Origin: Imbricaverruca yamaguchii
Lineage: Eukaryota; Arthropoda; Thecostraca; Neoverrucidae
NCBI GenBank assembly: GCA_034440575.1
Contig: JAOTOL010001571.1
Location: 558,001 to 622,000, forward strand
Direction of reading: 5' to 3'
DNA: 64,000 nt
Below are positions 1 to 12,600 of this stretch, piece by piece (within the stretch, counting starts at the first letter, position 1; each line of letters begins with the position of its first letter). A program made the position numbers and the translations under genes. Below the pieces are notes generated by a model. The model was not told the DNA's origin, did not search any database, and was given only the letters and a program-made list of their open reading frames with translations.

Positions 1-567
1 GCTATGGATGTTGGGAAGGACGTTGAATGTTTGTGTCGATGGATGTTTGTAAATGAATAATGTATGCGATCTGATGACACTCCAGTGTTGCCTGTCTATA
101 TGACTGCCAACCGTAGTTCTATCTCTCTCAGTTTGAATACAGTATTGCAAAGATGTGGGTGTGTGTGTGATTAATTGGAGGTGGAGGTGGAGTGAGTAGA
201 AGTGGCTGCATGACCGACGCAGTCGATGCGTCCTTAAACTCCGATGAGTGGAAGTGTTGATCTAGCTGAGGGTTGTTCGCAAAGATGTTTGAAATGGTTT
301 GTGGACCTGTCCTAACGTTGTTGTGCATGAATGTGATTGCTTGAAGGCAAGGCAATTGATTGGTTGAAGGCAAGGTTTGTATGTGTCTGAACTTCGAGAG
401 GATGAATCAATCAGTGATATCTATTACTGGCTGCAAAGTTTATTCCTGGATATACCACTAGTCGATACCACTCCATTGACAGCCTCATTTGTGAGACCTG
501 TGACCCGCGACGAGACTGATTCGATGGCTCCCGTGTGTTCGGCTGACCGGTCTGACCTTCTGGACAG

Positions 568-691
568 GCTCTGGGGTGTTCGGCTGAAGCGGCGGCTGAG
601 TCGGATCGAACTGTGGGCCGATCGCCAGGGTTTGGAGCTTGCCGCCGACTGTCACCTGGGCCGGATAGTGCAGGCGGCCCATCTCCTCACA
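568..691 (+). CDS. cno: cno exon 1 of window: end of DIL domain
   Basis: Encodes LWGVRLKRRLSRIELWADRQ followed by GLELAADCHLGRIVQAAHLLT, the C-terminal part of the DIL domain as found in afadin. The acceptor is TTCTGGACAG before 568, behind a pyrimidine-rich stretch; the first base completes a codon from an exon outside the window (phase 2). The donor is ACA|GTGAGT at 691/692, phase 0. The last ~45 bases of this exon and the donor are the seed of the 60-bp tandem array that follows immediately. Confidence 0.9.
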
Positions 692-3600
692 GTGAGTACC
701 CAACCACACTGCCACCTGGGCCGGATAATGCAGGCGGCCCATCTCCTCACAGTGAGTACTCAACCACACTGTCACCTGGGCCGGATAGTGCAGGCAGCCC
801 ATCTCCTCACAGTGAGTACCCAACCACACTGTCACCTGGGCCGGATAGTGCAGGCGGCCCATCTCCTCACAGTGAGTACTCAACCACACTGCCACTTTGG
901 CCGGGTAGTGCAGGCAGCCCATCTCCTCACAGTGAGTACTCAACCACACTGCCACTTTGGCCGGGTAGTGCAGGCAGCCCATCTCCTCACAGTGAGTACT
1001 CAACCACATTGTCACATGGGCCTGATAGTGCAGGCAGCCCATCTCACAGTGAGTACCCAACCACACTGTCACCTGGGCCGGATAGTGCAGGCGGCCCATC
1101 TCCTCATAGTGAGTACTCAACCACACTGTCACATGGGCCTGATAGTGCAGGTGGCCAATCTCCTCACAGTGAGTACCCAACCACACTGCCACCTGGGATG
1201 AGGCGGCCCATCTCACAGTGAGTACCCAACCACACTGCCACCTGGGCCGGATAGTGCAGGAGTGAGTACCCAACCACACTGTACCTGGGGCAGACGGCCC
1301 ATCTCTCTCACAGTGAGTACCCAACCACACTCACCTTGGGTGGATAGTGCAGATAGTGCATCTCCTCAGTGAGTACCCAACCACACTGTCACCTGGGCCG
1401 GAAGGTGCAGGCAGCCCATCTCCGCGAGCTGAGTACTTGTCCTAACACCATGACACATGCAAAAGCCATGGTTAAGTATTACACTAGGTTTAGGTGGCAG
1501 GAGAAATGTGGACTGCTGTGCCTAAAGACTTTCGAAACAGACTGTCCTCAAGACAAAAAAAGTAGCATCAAGGTAAATCCATATTTTTGGTAACACTTCA
1601 GAAGGTTGAGAACCGACAAAATATTCTTGAGAAGATTTCCAGACTATTTCCCCCAACAAATATGGAAGTTTCATATGGAACTTCGTGAGCCTGATGAACT
1701 TAGTACTCAAAATCACCCAGGTCTAGCCATTTTACGTCACAATGTGTGTCGTAAATTGCCCTGAGTATACTCCCAATGACGTTTGAGGTCATATCTCAGT
1801 GGCCTGACCTGATATTGACTTGAAATTTAGAACACTACTAGAGGACGTAATCGGCAATTATACTTGCTCCTGTTTTTCGTAGGCGCCAATAATAATCCTA
1901 GTTTCAACCCATGTTTAACCTGGTGATCCGACTTAAGGTCACTTTCATATTTTTGGATTAGTCTGGCAACTAAGACCAGTAACCTAGTTTCTTTGGAGCA
2001 TGTTAGCTAGGAACGCCGAGCGAAATTCTTCCGGAACCTAACATATTGAATGCCCCAGTCACTGACCTTTTTTGTCTTTGTGGAATGAGCATGTTCAATG
2101 TCGTTCGATCCAAGCATAAAATGTCTGTCCAGGAGCACTTACCTTTTCATTTCAGCAAATCCACACGTATAACAGATTTTCCATGGCAGATTCGTCACTT
2201 GGATAACGATTGCCTCTTCCGATAGTGTGGAGTCCAGATCTCTTGACGACCTGTGGGAGCCAAGTGTAGCTTCCTGGAAAACCCACGTCGTGGGGGAGGG
2301 GAGAGCGAGTTTGGAGGTGTGCTGGGCAATAAAGTCATTTGCGCCGCCTTTAAAACGAGTGGGTTTTGTAAGCAACTCTGAGGCAAGTGTGCATGTGTTA
2401 AAGGAGTCTAACGTTATAGTGTATGTGACGTTAAGGTGCTGAAGGTGGGAAGTGGGCGGAGAAACATATCTCGAATGTTGATAGTTTCCTGCTTACTTTG
2501 CTCCTCCGCAAGATAATTTGTAGCTTTTGTGGGGAATGGTTAGAAAGAAAATGTGCTTTGCTAGAGTGCGGCACTAGCACTTACTCTTACTGAAAATATC
2601 CTAGGGACTATTACCGTGCGGGCAATGAGGTAATTGCCCGAAGCGCCTATCACGCCGGTTACCACGTGTTGCTTTGTAGTAGTGGGTTAGTGGAAGTATG
2701 TTTTCATGCAGGGTTGTGAGTGGTTAGTGTGGTGTTTTGCAATTAGGCTTATGTATGTCCGTCGTTCCTCCGAGCAATAGTTTTGCGTTATGAATTGCGA
2801 TGAAAATCGGCTCATCTATGTCCGATGAAGCCTCTAAGTAGTTTTACGTTATGCTAATCGTTAAGGCAGGTCGACTCATCTACTTCCGATGACATCGCTA
2901 GGCAGCCATTTATTTCTAATGAGAAAATGAATCGGTTCATGTATATCTCATGCCATTCGTGGACGGCTATGTACGTTACGCTTACGATGCGCGGGCATGT
3001 ATTGCCTGGTGAAGTGCGTGTTGTTGGTGAGATGTTTACAATGCTAGTTTGGTTGCGTGCAGATAACAAAATAGTCATCGAAGGATTTATGGGTGCTTGT
3101 CACCCAGGAGTGATGAAGGCGAGAGGGTGATGTCCTCTTTTGGCAAAAGGCCTAAGTGGTTGTCTGAGCGTCGAAGCTACTAGCAGGATGTGTCTGCAGG
3201 ATGTGGCCTATGCTTAATGTGGTGTTGCGGGTTTCGCAGTGAGGGATTGCGTGATGGTCATCCTCTAGTTGAGGCTCTGTTAGTTTGGTGCAGTCCGTTC
3301 AAGTCTAGTTAGGATAACTTCCTTTTGACGGTGTGATTGATTTGATGTGTTCCGCGTGCTCAGCGTTGGTTTGATATGGGTGTGGCTGGAGCGGTGGGTG
3401 TAATGTTATGCTGCGTCCTGTGATGCTGACGTATGTGGCGTTGTAGGAATGTTTTGCAATCGTCTACCGAATATTCCATGTTGGAATCAGTGGTCGACGC
3501 TAAGGCTTGCTTTGCCAGCCGATCTGCTCGCACGTTTCTTGGGATGTTGGCGAGGCGCCGGAATCCAGAGGAAGGAGAAGTTGTTTACGTTGCGGCCCAC

Positions 3601-6600
3601 GTCTTGTTGGATTCGATCAATGACTGAATGTGGGCAGTCGTGTGTTGCAAATTGGCTGAAGGGCTGATTTAAAATCTGATGAAATTGCTACGTTTCTCGT
3701 CTCACGTCTCTTGATAATGGAGATGGCGGCCAGGATACCCATTGCTTCAGCGTGGTAGATAGAAAAGTTTTCCGTTAGACGCTTGGAGACCCTGAGGCCC
3801 ATTTGTGCCGATGTCTACTTTGACCTCGAGTTTAGGCCCATCCATGCATGCGGGTGTCTTGTTATTGTTAACATCGGCGAATTTGTTGAAGGTGCCAGAA
3901 ATTTCCGCCGATGTGATATCTGATTTCTTTTTCGGGAGCAAGTACTCGACCTTTGGTTGAGTGTCAAGAATAGCCTAGTGGGCGGCCGAGCTGCAACGGT
4001 TGGGGTTGTGAAGTTAAGAGAAAATTCGAAGATATCGAAAAGCCGTGACAATTTTAACACTAAGAGTTGTCATTTTGCGTCCAAACCGGTTCTTGTCGTG
4101 TCTGTCAGTCTTAGGCATCGCTATGCCGGGTAATTTTCAGTAATTTGATTTTAACGTGGTAGCGGCAAAGCTGTTGTGTTCTCCTGAAGCGGGTGGGAGG
4201 CGTGTCGGAGTCTGCTAGAAGACTGGCCATCTGTCTGGCGCTGAGTGCGCTCCTGTGGCTGCTCTGATGCAGTTGTTTTCAATGGTTTCTAACTTTTTGT
4301 TCGGTGTCGGCGAAATGGTAGAGAAGATGATGCTGTTGTATTATAGTACGGGTCAAATGATTGACTAGTAGAGTAGCAGGAGTGTTTTCCCGTCTCCTTC
4401 CAAGTCTGCCTGTAAGTGAATGGAGCGTGTTGACGCGCTTCGCACATCTCTTCGAGATGACAGTGATATGCGTGTTGGAGCTAAGGTTTTAGTCCAAGTG
4501 GACTCCTATGAACTTGAAGCTTTTCACCTGTTCGATGGCTTTGCTGTCGATGTTAGGAAAGTTGGGAGTGTGAGGCGGGGGCGACTGCATGTGATTGTAC
4601 CCGATTTTCCTACTGACAGGGTTAAGCCTTATGTTTTGTATCACTGACATATGGTCTGGAGCTGTTTGAATGGTTTTCTCTGGTTTTAGGAAGCATTTTG
4701 CTGGTGTCCAAATGGCTGTCCTCCGTGAAAAGAGAACATTGAAGTGATCAGTAAGGGTGTCGTTAATCACGATGAGGAAGAGGCTAGGAGAGAGCACTGC
4801 CCTGTGTGAGGCCCTGTTCCTGGGGTGTGTTGCTTAATGTGACGCTGCCGCATCTAACCTGAAGTTGGCCGTGGTCGGTCTCTGTATGGTTTGGCTGGGT
4901 GGTGAGCTGGTTCGCATCGCTGACACGCGCCACGGTCGTGTGCGCAGGCTCCTAAGGCGACCGCCGATGAGCTGTGTGCGGTGGCCAGCGCCTGCTACCG
5001 ACTCAACTCTCTGCAGCTGCGCGCCCTGCTGGGCAGGTACCGGCCGGCCCGGGACGAGCAGCCCATCGCCGCCGAGCTGGTGGACGGCATTGTCAGGGTG
5101 AGTGGGGCAGGGCTGGTGGACAGCATTGTCAGGGTGAGTGAGACGCGAACGTCGGGGATGGTGGACGGTATTGTCAGTGTGAGACGCGAGAGTCAGGGCT
5201 GGTGGACGGCATGGTCAGTGTGAGACGCGGGAGTCAGGGCCGGTGGACGGTATTGTCAGGGTGAGTGGGGCACGTGAGTGGGGCACGTGAGTGGGGCACG
5301 TGAGTGAGGCAGGGCTGGTGGACGGTGTTGTCAGGGTGAGTGGGGAACGTGAGTGGGGCAGGGCTGGTGGACGGTATTGTCAGGGTGAGTGAGACAGGGC
5401 TGGTGGACGGTGTTGTCAGGGTGAGTGGGGCAGGGCTGGTGGACGGTATTGTCAGGGTGAGTGGGGCAGGGCTGGTGGACGGTATTGTCAGGGTGAGTGG
5501 GGCAGGGCTGGTGGACGGTATTGTCAGGGTGAGTGAGGCAGGGCTGGTGGACGGTGTTGTCAGGGTGAGTGAGGCAGGGCTGGTGGACGGTATTGTAGGG
5601 TGAGTGAGGCAGGGCTGGTGGACGGTATTGTCAGGGTGAGTGGGGCAGGGCTGGTGGACGGTATTGTCAGGGTGAGTGAGGCAGGGCTGGTGGACGGTAT
5701 TGTCAGGGTGAGTGAGGCAGGGCTGGTGGACGGTATTGTCAGGGTGAGTGAGGCAGGGCTGGTGGACGGTATTGTCAGGGTGAGTGAGGCAGGGCTGGTG
5801 GACGGTATTGTCAGGGTGAGTGAGGCAGGGCTGGTGGACGGTGTTGTCAGGGTGAGTGAGGCAGGGCTGGTGGACGGTATTGTCAGGGTGAGTGAGGCAG
5901 GGCTGGTGGACGGTATTGTCAGGGTGAGTGGGGCAGGGCTGGTGGACGGTATTGTCAGGGTGAGTGAGGCAGGGCTGGTGGACGGTATTGTCAGGGTGAG
6001 TGAGGCAGGGCTGGTGGACGGTATTGTCAGGGTGAGTGAGGCAGGGCTGGTGGACGGTATTGTCAGGGTGAGTGAGGCAGGGCTGGTGGACGGTATTGTC
6101 AGGGTGTGTGGAGTCAGGGCTGGTGGACGGTATTGTCAGGGTGAGTGAGGCAGGGCTGGTGGACGGTATTGTCAGGGTGAGTGGGGCAGGGCTGGTGGAT
6201 GGTATTGCCAGGGTGAGTGAGGCAGGGCTGGTGGACGGTATTGTCAGGGTGAGTGAGGCAGGGCTGGTGGACGGTATTGTCAGGGTGAGTGGAGGCAGGG
6301 CTGGTGGACGGTATTGTCAGGGTGAGTGAGGCAGGGCTGGTGGACGGTATTGTCAGGGTGAGTGAGGCAGGGCTGGTGGACGGTATTGTCAGGGTGAGTG
6401 GGGCAGGGCTGGTGGACGGTATTGTCAAGGTGAGTGAGACAGGGCTGGTGGACGGTATTGTCAGGGTGAGTGGGGCAGGGCTGGTGGACGGTATTGTCAG
6501 GGTGAGTGGGGCAGGGCTGGTGGACGGTATTGTCAGGGTGAGTGGGGCAGGGCTGGTGGACGGTATTGTCAGGGTGAGTGGGGCAGGGCTGGTGGACGGT

Positions 6601-9600
6601 ATTGTCAGGGTGAGTGGGGCAGGGCTGGTGGACGGTATTGTCAGGGTGAGTGGGGCAGGGCTGGTGGACGGTATTGTCAGGGTGAGTGGGGCAGGGCTGG
6701 TGGACGGTATTGTCAGGGTGAGTGGGGCAGGGCTGGTGGACGGTATTGTCAGGGTGAGTGAGGCAGGGCTGGTGGACGGTATTGTCAGGGTGAGTGGGGC
6801 AGGGCTGGTGGACGGTATTGTCAGGGTGAGTGGGGCAGGGCTGGTGGACGGTATTGTCAGGGTGAGTGGAGGGCTGGTGGACGGATTGGGTGGGGGCAGG
6901 GCTGGTGGACGGTGTTGTCAGGGTGAGTGGGCCAGGGCTGGTGGACGGTATTGTCAGGGTGAGTGGGGCAGGGCTGGTGGACGGTATTGTCAGGGTGAGT
7001 GAGGCAGGGCTGGTGGACGGTATTGTCAGAGTGAGTGGGGCAGGGCTGGTGGGTCAGGGTGGCAGGGCTGGTGGACGGTATTGTCAGGGTGAGTGAGGCA
7101 GGGCTGGTGGACGGTATTGTCAGGGTGAGTGAGGCAGGGCTGGTGGACGGTATTGTCAGGGTGAGTGAGACAGGGCTGGTGGACGGTATTGTCAGGGTGA
7201 GTGAGGCAGGGCTGGTGGACGGTATTGTCAGGGTGAGTGGGACAGGGCTTGTGGACGGTATTGTCAGGGTGAGTGAGACAGGGCTGGTGGACGGTATTGT
7301 CAGGGTGAGTGAGGCGGTGCTGGTGGACGGTATTGTCAAGGTGAGTGAGACGCGAGAGTCGGGCCTGGTGGACGCTCGGCTTTCGGCACGTTCAGCGCCG
7401 GACGCCGCGCCACCTGGTGAGACTACATCTTTCCTCTACGTGTTGCCGGAAGAGTGCAGTTTCAGTTGGTCCGCACACTCCCTGCCGACAACGATATCAC
7501 ATTCAATCGTACGTCTGCGCCATGGAAGTCCTGTAGGCCACATCGTGCCCCGACTCATGTAGTATTGACAATGGCGCCGTATACTGGCACACACGGAGTA
7601 AATCACAGATGAGCCAAATTGGTCAAAGCACTGGGTACTGTGGTGGTGGTGGTTATTGGTTTTACGACACCTCGACCGTTTAGTCATGTGGCGTCGCCAA
7701 TCTCTCACGCCGATTGATCGCGGGCGAAGAGTAGCGACAGGTGAGGCTCGAACCCACAATCTTTCTATTTTGAGACCGGCAACTTACCCGTAGACTACTC
7801 GTCCCCGCTGGGTATTGTGGGTTATGATGCGAACTTTTTGAAAGCTACAGCAACGTGACTTGTGTTTGTATCTCGGCGTCCATCGTTCTTTTTGGGGGAG
7901 TTGAGGGTATTGGTGGGTTGGAGGTGGAACTTCTCCAATATAGAGGAGACCACCAAGCGTGGGAACGGCTCAGATTTGCATCAGTGGACCGCCGCCCGTC
8001 TGTGCTGCGGTCACCTGCTGTTATGGCCCAGTGGAGTGACTGTAAGTTGCGCGTTGCGCCGGCAGATGGCAGAAGGTACGTCGGACGAGTTGGCGCGGCA
8101 GGACGGCCGGCTGGTGCGGCTGGAGGAGGACCACGACCTGCTGCTGCCGTTCCTGCTGCCGGACGACGGGTACTCGTGCGACATCGTGCGTGGCATCCCC
8201 AACGGTGAGCGCCGCCAGCTCGCCGCGAACAGCGAGTGACGGGTGCGTCGCGAGGGACCGCCGGCGGATCACGTTCAGTCAGAGCGTCACTGGAATCTGC
8301 GGAAAGTAGACTGGGCCACACGTGACCAATGAAGTCGATGTGCCATAAAGCCCCAACAACTAGCTGACTAACTGCGGAAAGTTGATGACAGCGGACAGGA
8401 CCTATCATCCGACTTTCACCCCAGTAGCACCTGTTCGGTTAATTGTATTTATCGATGCTGATCATTACAGATCAGAAATGACATGGCAACCTAACCGCGG
8501 TGTTTCGGCGAGAGCAAAGCCGGATTTTCAGTGCCTTGTTCCTACCTGGTCTGTGGATGTCTAGTTCATGTGCAGAACGTAAACCTAGTATTAGTCTGGC
8601 TAGATTGACTGCAGTTTCGTTCGTTTGTTTATTGGGTGGTTCACGACACACTATGCACATTCACGGCTAATGGCGCCGCCCACACTGTTTCGCCGGTGGG
8701 CCGCTTGACTGCAGTTTCGCATTTCCTGGCATGAATATCTGTACTTAATTTTGGTTCCGTAAGATCCAATGAAATGCTGACAGCGGGCTGAATAACACTG
8801 CCAAGAATGTGTACCGTTTCCTGAAAGCTCTTGACGAATGTCCATCCACATTAAAGCTGGAGATAATTCCTGTAGCTGCATGTGTGGTGAGCGGCGTGTT
8901 ATAGGCTGACACAGATGACCATAACCGAGCGCTGGTGACTTGTAGCACACACTGTGTGTCGCTTTCCATGTGACCTATGGTCTACTAGGTGTAAAGGAAG
9001 TATCTTGCGCAGACTTCCCTGACTATCACCCTCCCTTTTTGTGACTTGTAAGCCTGCAGCCCGTTCGTAGCCCGTGTACAAAGCATGTATGCGAATTTTG
9101 TGAATTGGCGTGTAACCAGTCTCACTTGTGTTTGACCCTGTCGATGACCCGATTATGGTCCTTGCCGGATCCATGACCCGTAAATGGCCGTGTTATGGTC
9201 CATGAGTGACCTAATTATGATATGTGAAAGACATGTGCATGACTCGTGAATATCCCGATTATAATCCGTGGCGGTTCAGGTTCTGACACATAAATGTCCA
9301 GAGTATGCCACGTCATTGGCCTGGTTATTACTCCTAGCCAGGGTTGAAGATGTAGGCTGTTCCTGGATGTTTGGCATGCAGAGGATTATCCCCCAGAAAA
9401 ATAATACGTGTCTTTCTCATTTGGAAGCTAAAAGGTGCTGTTCGACAATTAATTGTTCTGAGTAAGGTGCTCAAAATCCACTGGGAGTTGCAACCTGGGA
9501 TTCTGATGATATAAAGTTTGAAGAAACATCCTCTTCATATGCAATTACACCCCCACCCCCCCCCCCCCCACCCCCACAAAAAAAAATCCGTATAGAAGAT

Positions 9601-12600
9601 TGCAAAGTGCAAATCCGACGCTGTCTCTGGCTGAAGTGGTTATGACCCTGTCCAGTCTGGCTACGATCGCCGTGCGATCGGTCCGTGGTGGGAAACTGAC
9701 GTGATCGTGGCCGACCAGGTCTGGCCGAGTTCATCGCTCCGCTGCAGTACGCTGGTCTGGCGCGGATGAGCGAGCAGCCGACCAGCTGCGGCTACTGGAC
9801 CATCTACATGACCGAGCAGGATGTGAGCCGACCGCAGGTGCCACAGCGTCGTCCTGTCGCCACTCGTGCTCAGCACCACACGGTCGTGCTGCGCCTGGAG
9901 ATAATATGTAGGGTCCCAACCGTCCCCGAGCTAAATTACAACAGTGTCCAACGGGAAGGTCAAACTGCTGCCCCACCAACCCACCCATGATAATTTTCAG
10001 CCGAAGCTATTCCTCCCAAAGGTTCCAGTGTGCCCTGCCACCGACATTTTCGGCGAATGGCGCCACCTTAGAAATATTGACGCCTGTGAGGTTAATACGA
10101 GGAGGGGATCTCCGGCCTCGAATTTGTTCCTATCGGTGAGGATCCTCCGGGGAAGTAAAGCCTACCTTAACAAAAGCCCTTCCCCAGATAACATTTCGGA
10201 ATCCGCCTGGAGTTAGATGGACTCGTTCGTGATAGTAGTACTTCTGTAGTGTGAGGGAATGTCGTACGTGACATGCTCCTTCCATGGCATATGCTATTTC
10301 CTCTGTTCCCGGTAGGTGTAAACTAGGGTCGTTACGGCTCCATTTGTATGTCCTTTCTTTTGTACGGCCTTCCTCCTTGGTATTTCTTGTGAAATAACTA
10401 TCCGCTTGTGTGGCGTCTGACATATGTTGTGTGTCTTCCTCATGCTGCACAGTTGCGTCAATAGGCCGTTCCTGATGTCTTGTCACGTCACGGTCGTATC
10501 ATGTCACGTCACGGTTATGTCACGGCCAATCAGTGAAGCACGTCCAGTGGTCCCCAATCCCTGGGTCAACACAGTGGCAATGACGCCGTGAAGGTTGGCT
10601 CCCGCTGGGTCTGGACTAGTTCTCCCCGGCTTGCACTCACGAACTGGGCTACAAGGCTGCAGTCCTGCGGCATCTCAGCACGTGTGTGTAGTGTGGTATG
10701 GTGTACCGGCTGTTTGCTTGTGCTGCCGGCTTGCAGTGTCATCTTATCTGGATGGCCAAATGCGTGCTCGTTGACAGTGGTATTAGAGTCCTTGAGTTGC
10801 GTATGATGCATATCAGCTGAGCACAGGCAGCAGTATGTGTTCAGTTTTCTGAATAATCGCATGAATTTTCATTCATGCGATAATGGCACTATATGGCCAT
10901 TAGTGCTATATTAATTGTAATTCACCTAGTGCATGAAATATATGTGCACCAGCATCCGTAAGTTTCATATATCACTTTCAGTCACGTGATTGTGCCCTAG
11001 TCGATTGCGTTAGCCCCATTATGTGATAATTATGATTGGTTAGTCGCCACTGTCGGCGTGGCCGTGTATCTGAAGCGTAACGCCTGTCTGCCATTACCAC
11101 AGCCAGTCGCCACTGTCGGTGTCGCCGTGTATCTGAAGCGTAACGCCTGTCGGCCATTACCACAGCCGCAGCCGCAGCCACGCAGTCAGTCGGCACTATC
11201 GGTACGGTCGCTGGCCGGTGTGGCGCCATTCACCGACCAGCCGCAGCTGCAGCACATTCGCCTCCACAAGACCAGCACCGGCATGGGCCTCAGCATCGTC
11301 GCCGCCAAGGTACGTTCGCGCTGGGGAAGAGGATCACCGAATGGGAGAGTCTAGATGCCGAAGTGAAATGGGCCATTGGCAAATGTGTGCTTCAGTGTGT
11401 GCTTTGCAGAAAATCTGGGCATGCCCTGAACCCACCTGCCTGCCCCTCCCCCCCCCCCCCCCCGAAAGCATCCTGGCATAGTCCACCCGCATGGCCGCCC
11501 CACGGGAAAATCATCCCAGCTGTGTTCCTAGCGTGCGTCCACGTGTGTTGTGTCCAGCCCAGTACTGGATTCAATACCCAAATTCCTTGAAAGAGAATAA
11601 GTAGCGTTTGGTTGTATCACAGCGACCACGTAGTGCGCCGGAATGCTGTCTAGCACCATGCGCCAACAATCCGCTCAGGTTCCTTTGGCTCAATGGACCC
11701 AAGGTCAGGGCACCTCGACCAGGCAATCGGAGAGCGAACAGGACGCTGGCTGCTGTGCGGCATCGCGGCGAACGCCGGCCCGACACTTACACAAATGTGG
11801 GACACATCCCACCAAATACCATGTATATCGGACTTGCCCGCCGCATTCTACGCATGTCGGACTTCTTGAATGAATCCGCCTGCACGAATGTTTTATGGCA
11901 ATTCTGCGGATTGTTTTTTTTTTTGGTGGAGGGGGGGTCGGACAGGGGCAGCACCCCAGCTGCTCCCACTGTCGTGAGACAACGGCTGGAGAGCCAGGGT
12001 GCAAATCTAGAAAACAAATTTCCATGTGGCAACGAAATCGGGTTCGTTCAATGAAAATTGAGTCTGAAGCAATATCTTGGGAAGTTTTTGCTCTAGCTTG
12101 TCGAAGAACGTGATGTAGAACTGAGGGAAGGTGGAAGGAAGGAAAGGAGGGGCCGCGCCCTCATTTTTTCATTGTACTTGGACGGACAAAATAAGTTGTC
12201 ATGTTGGCTTCGTAATATTGGTGTGGGATGCTACGCCCAATATTTTTCGCCTGGTAGCTACCAATCCTGCTCTTTGGTTGGTTGGTTATTGGTTTTACGA
12301 CACATCGACCGTTGGGTCATGTAGCGTCGCCAATCTCTCACGTCGATTGGTCGCGGGCGAAGAGTAGCGACAGGTGAGACTCGAACCCACAACCTTTAGA
12401 TTGTGAGACCAGCAACTTACCCATAGACTACTTGTCCCCCAAACCTGATCTTTGTAAGTACGTATCTCTGTTGGGGACGGCTCTGTCGTGTCGTGTCGCC
12501 GGTGACAGCTGCTCGATGGGAGACAACAATTCGCGACGATGCATCCCGTGCTGCTCCCAGTGGGGAGGGTCATTGGTCCGTGGAGCCGGCGGCGTCTCCA

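Noticed and set aside
5080..7362. CRISPR-like regular repeats
   Set aside because: Units are contiguous with no unique spacers, in eukaryotic DNA, and derive from an exon boundary.
8066..8068. ATG at the start of cno exon 3 as an alternative protein start
   Set aside because: It follows a good acceptor directly and the frame joins the conserved upstream exons in phase.
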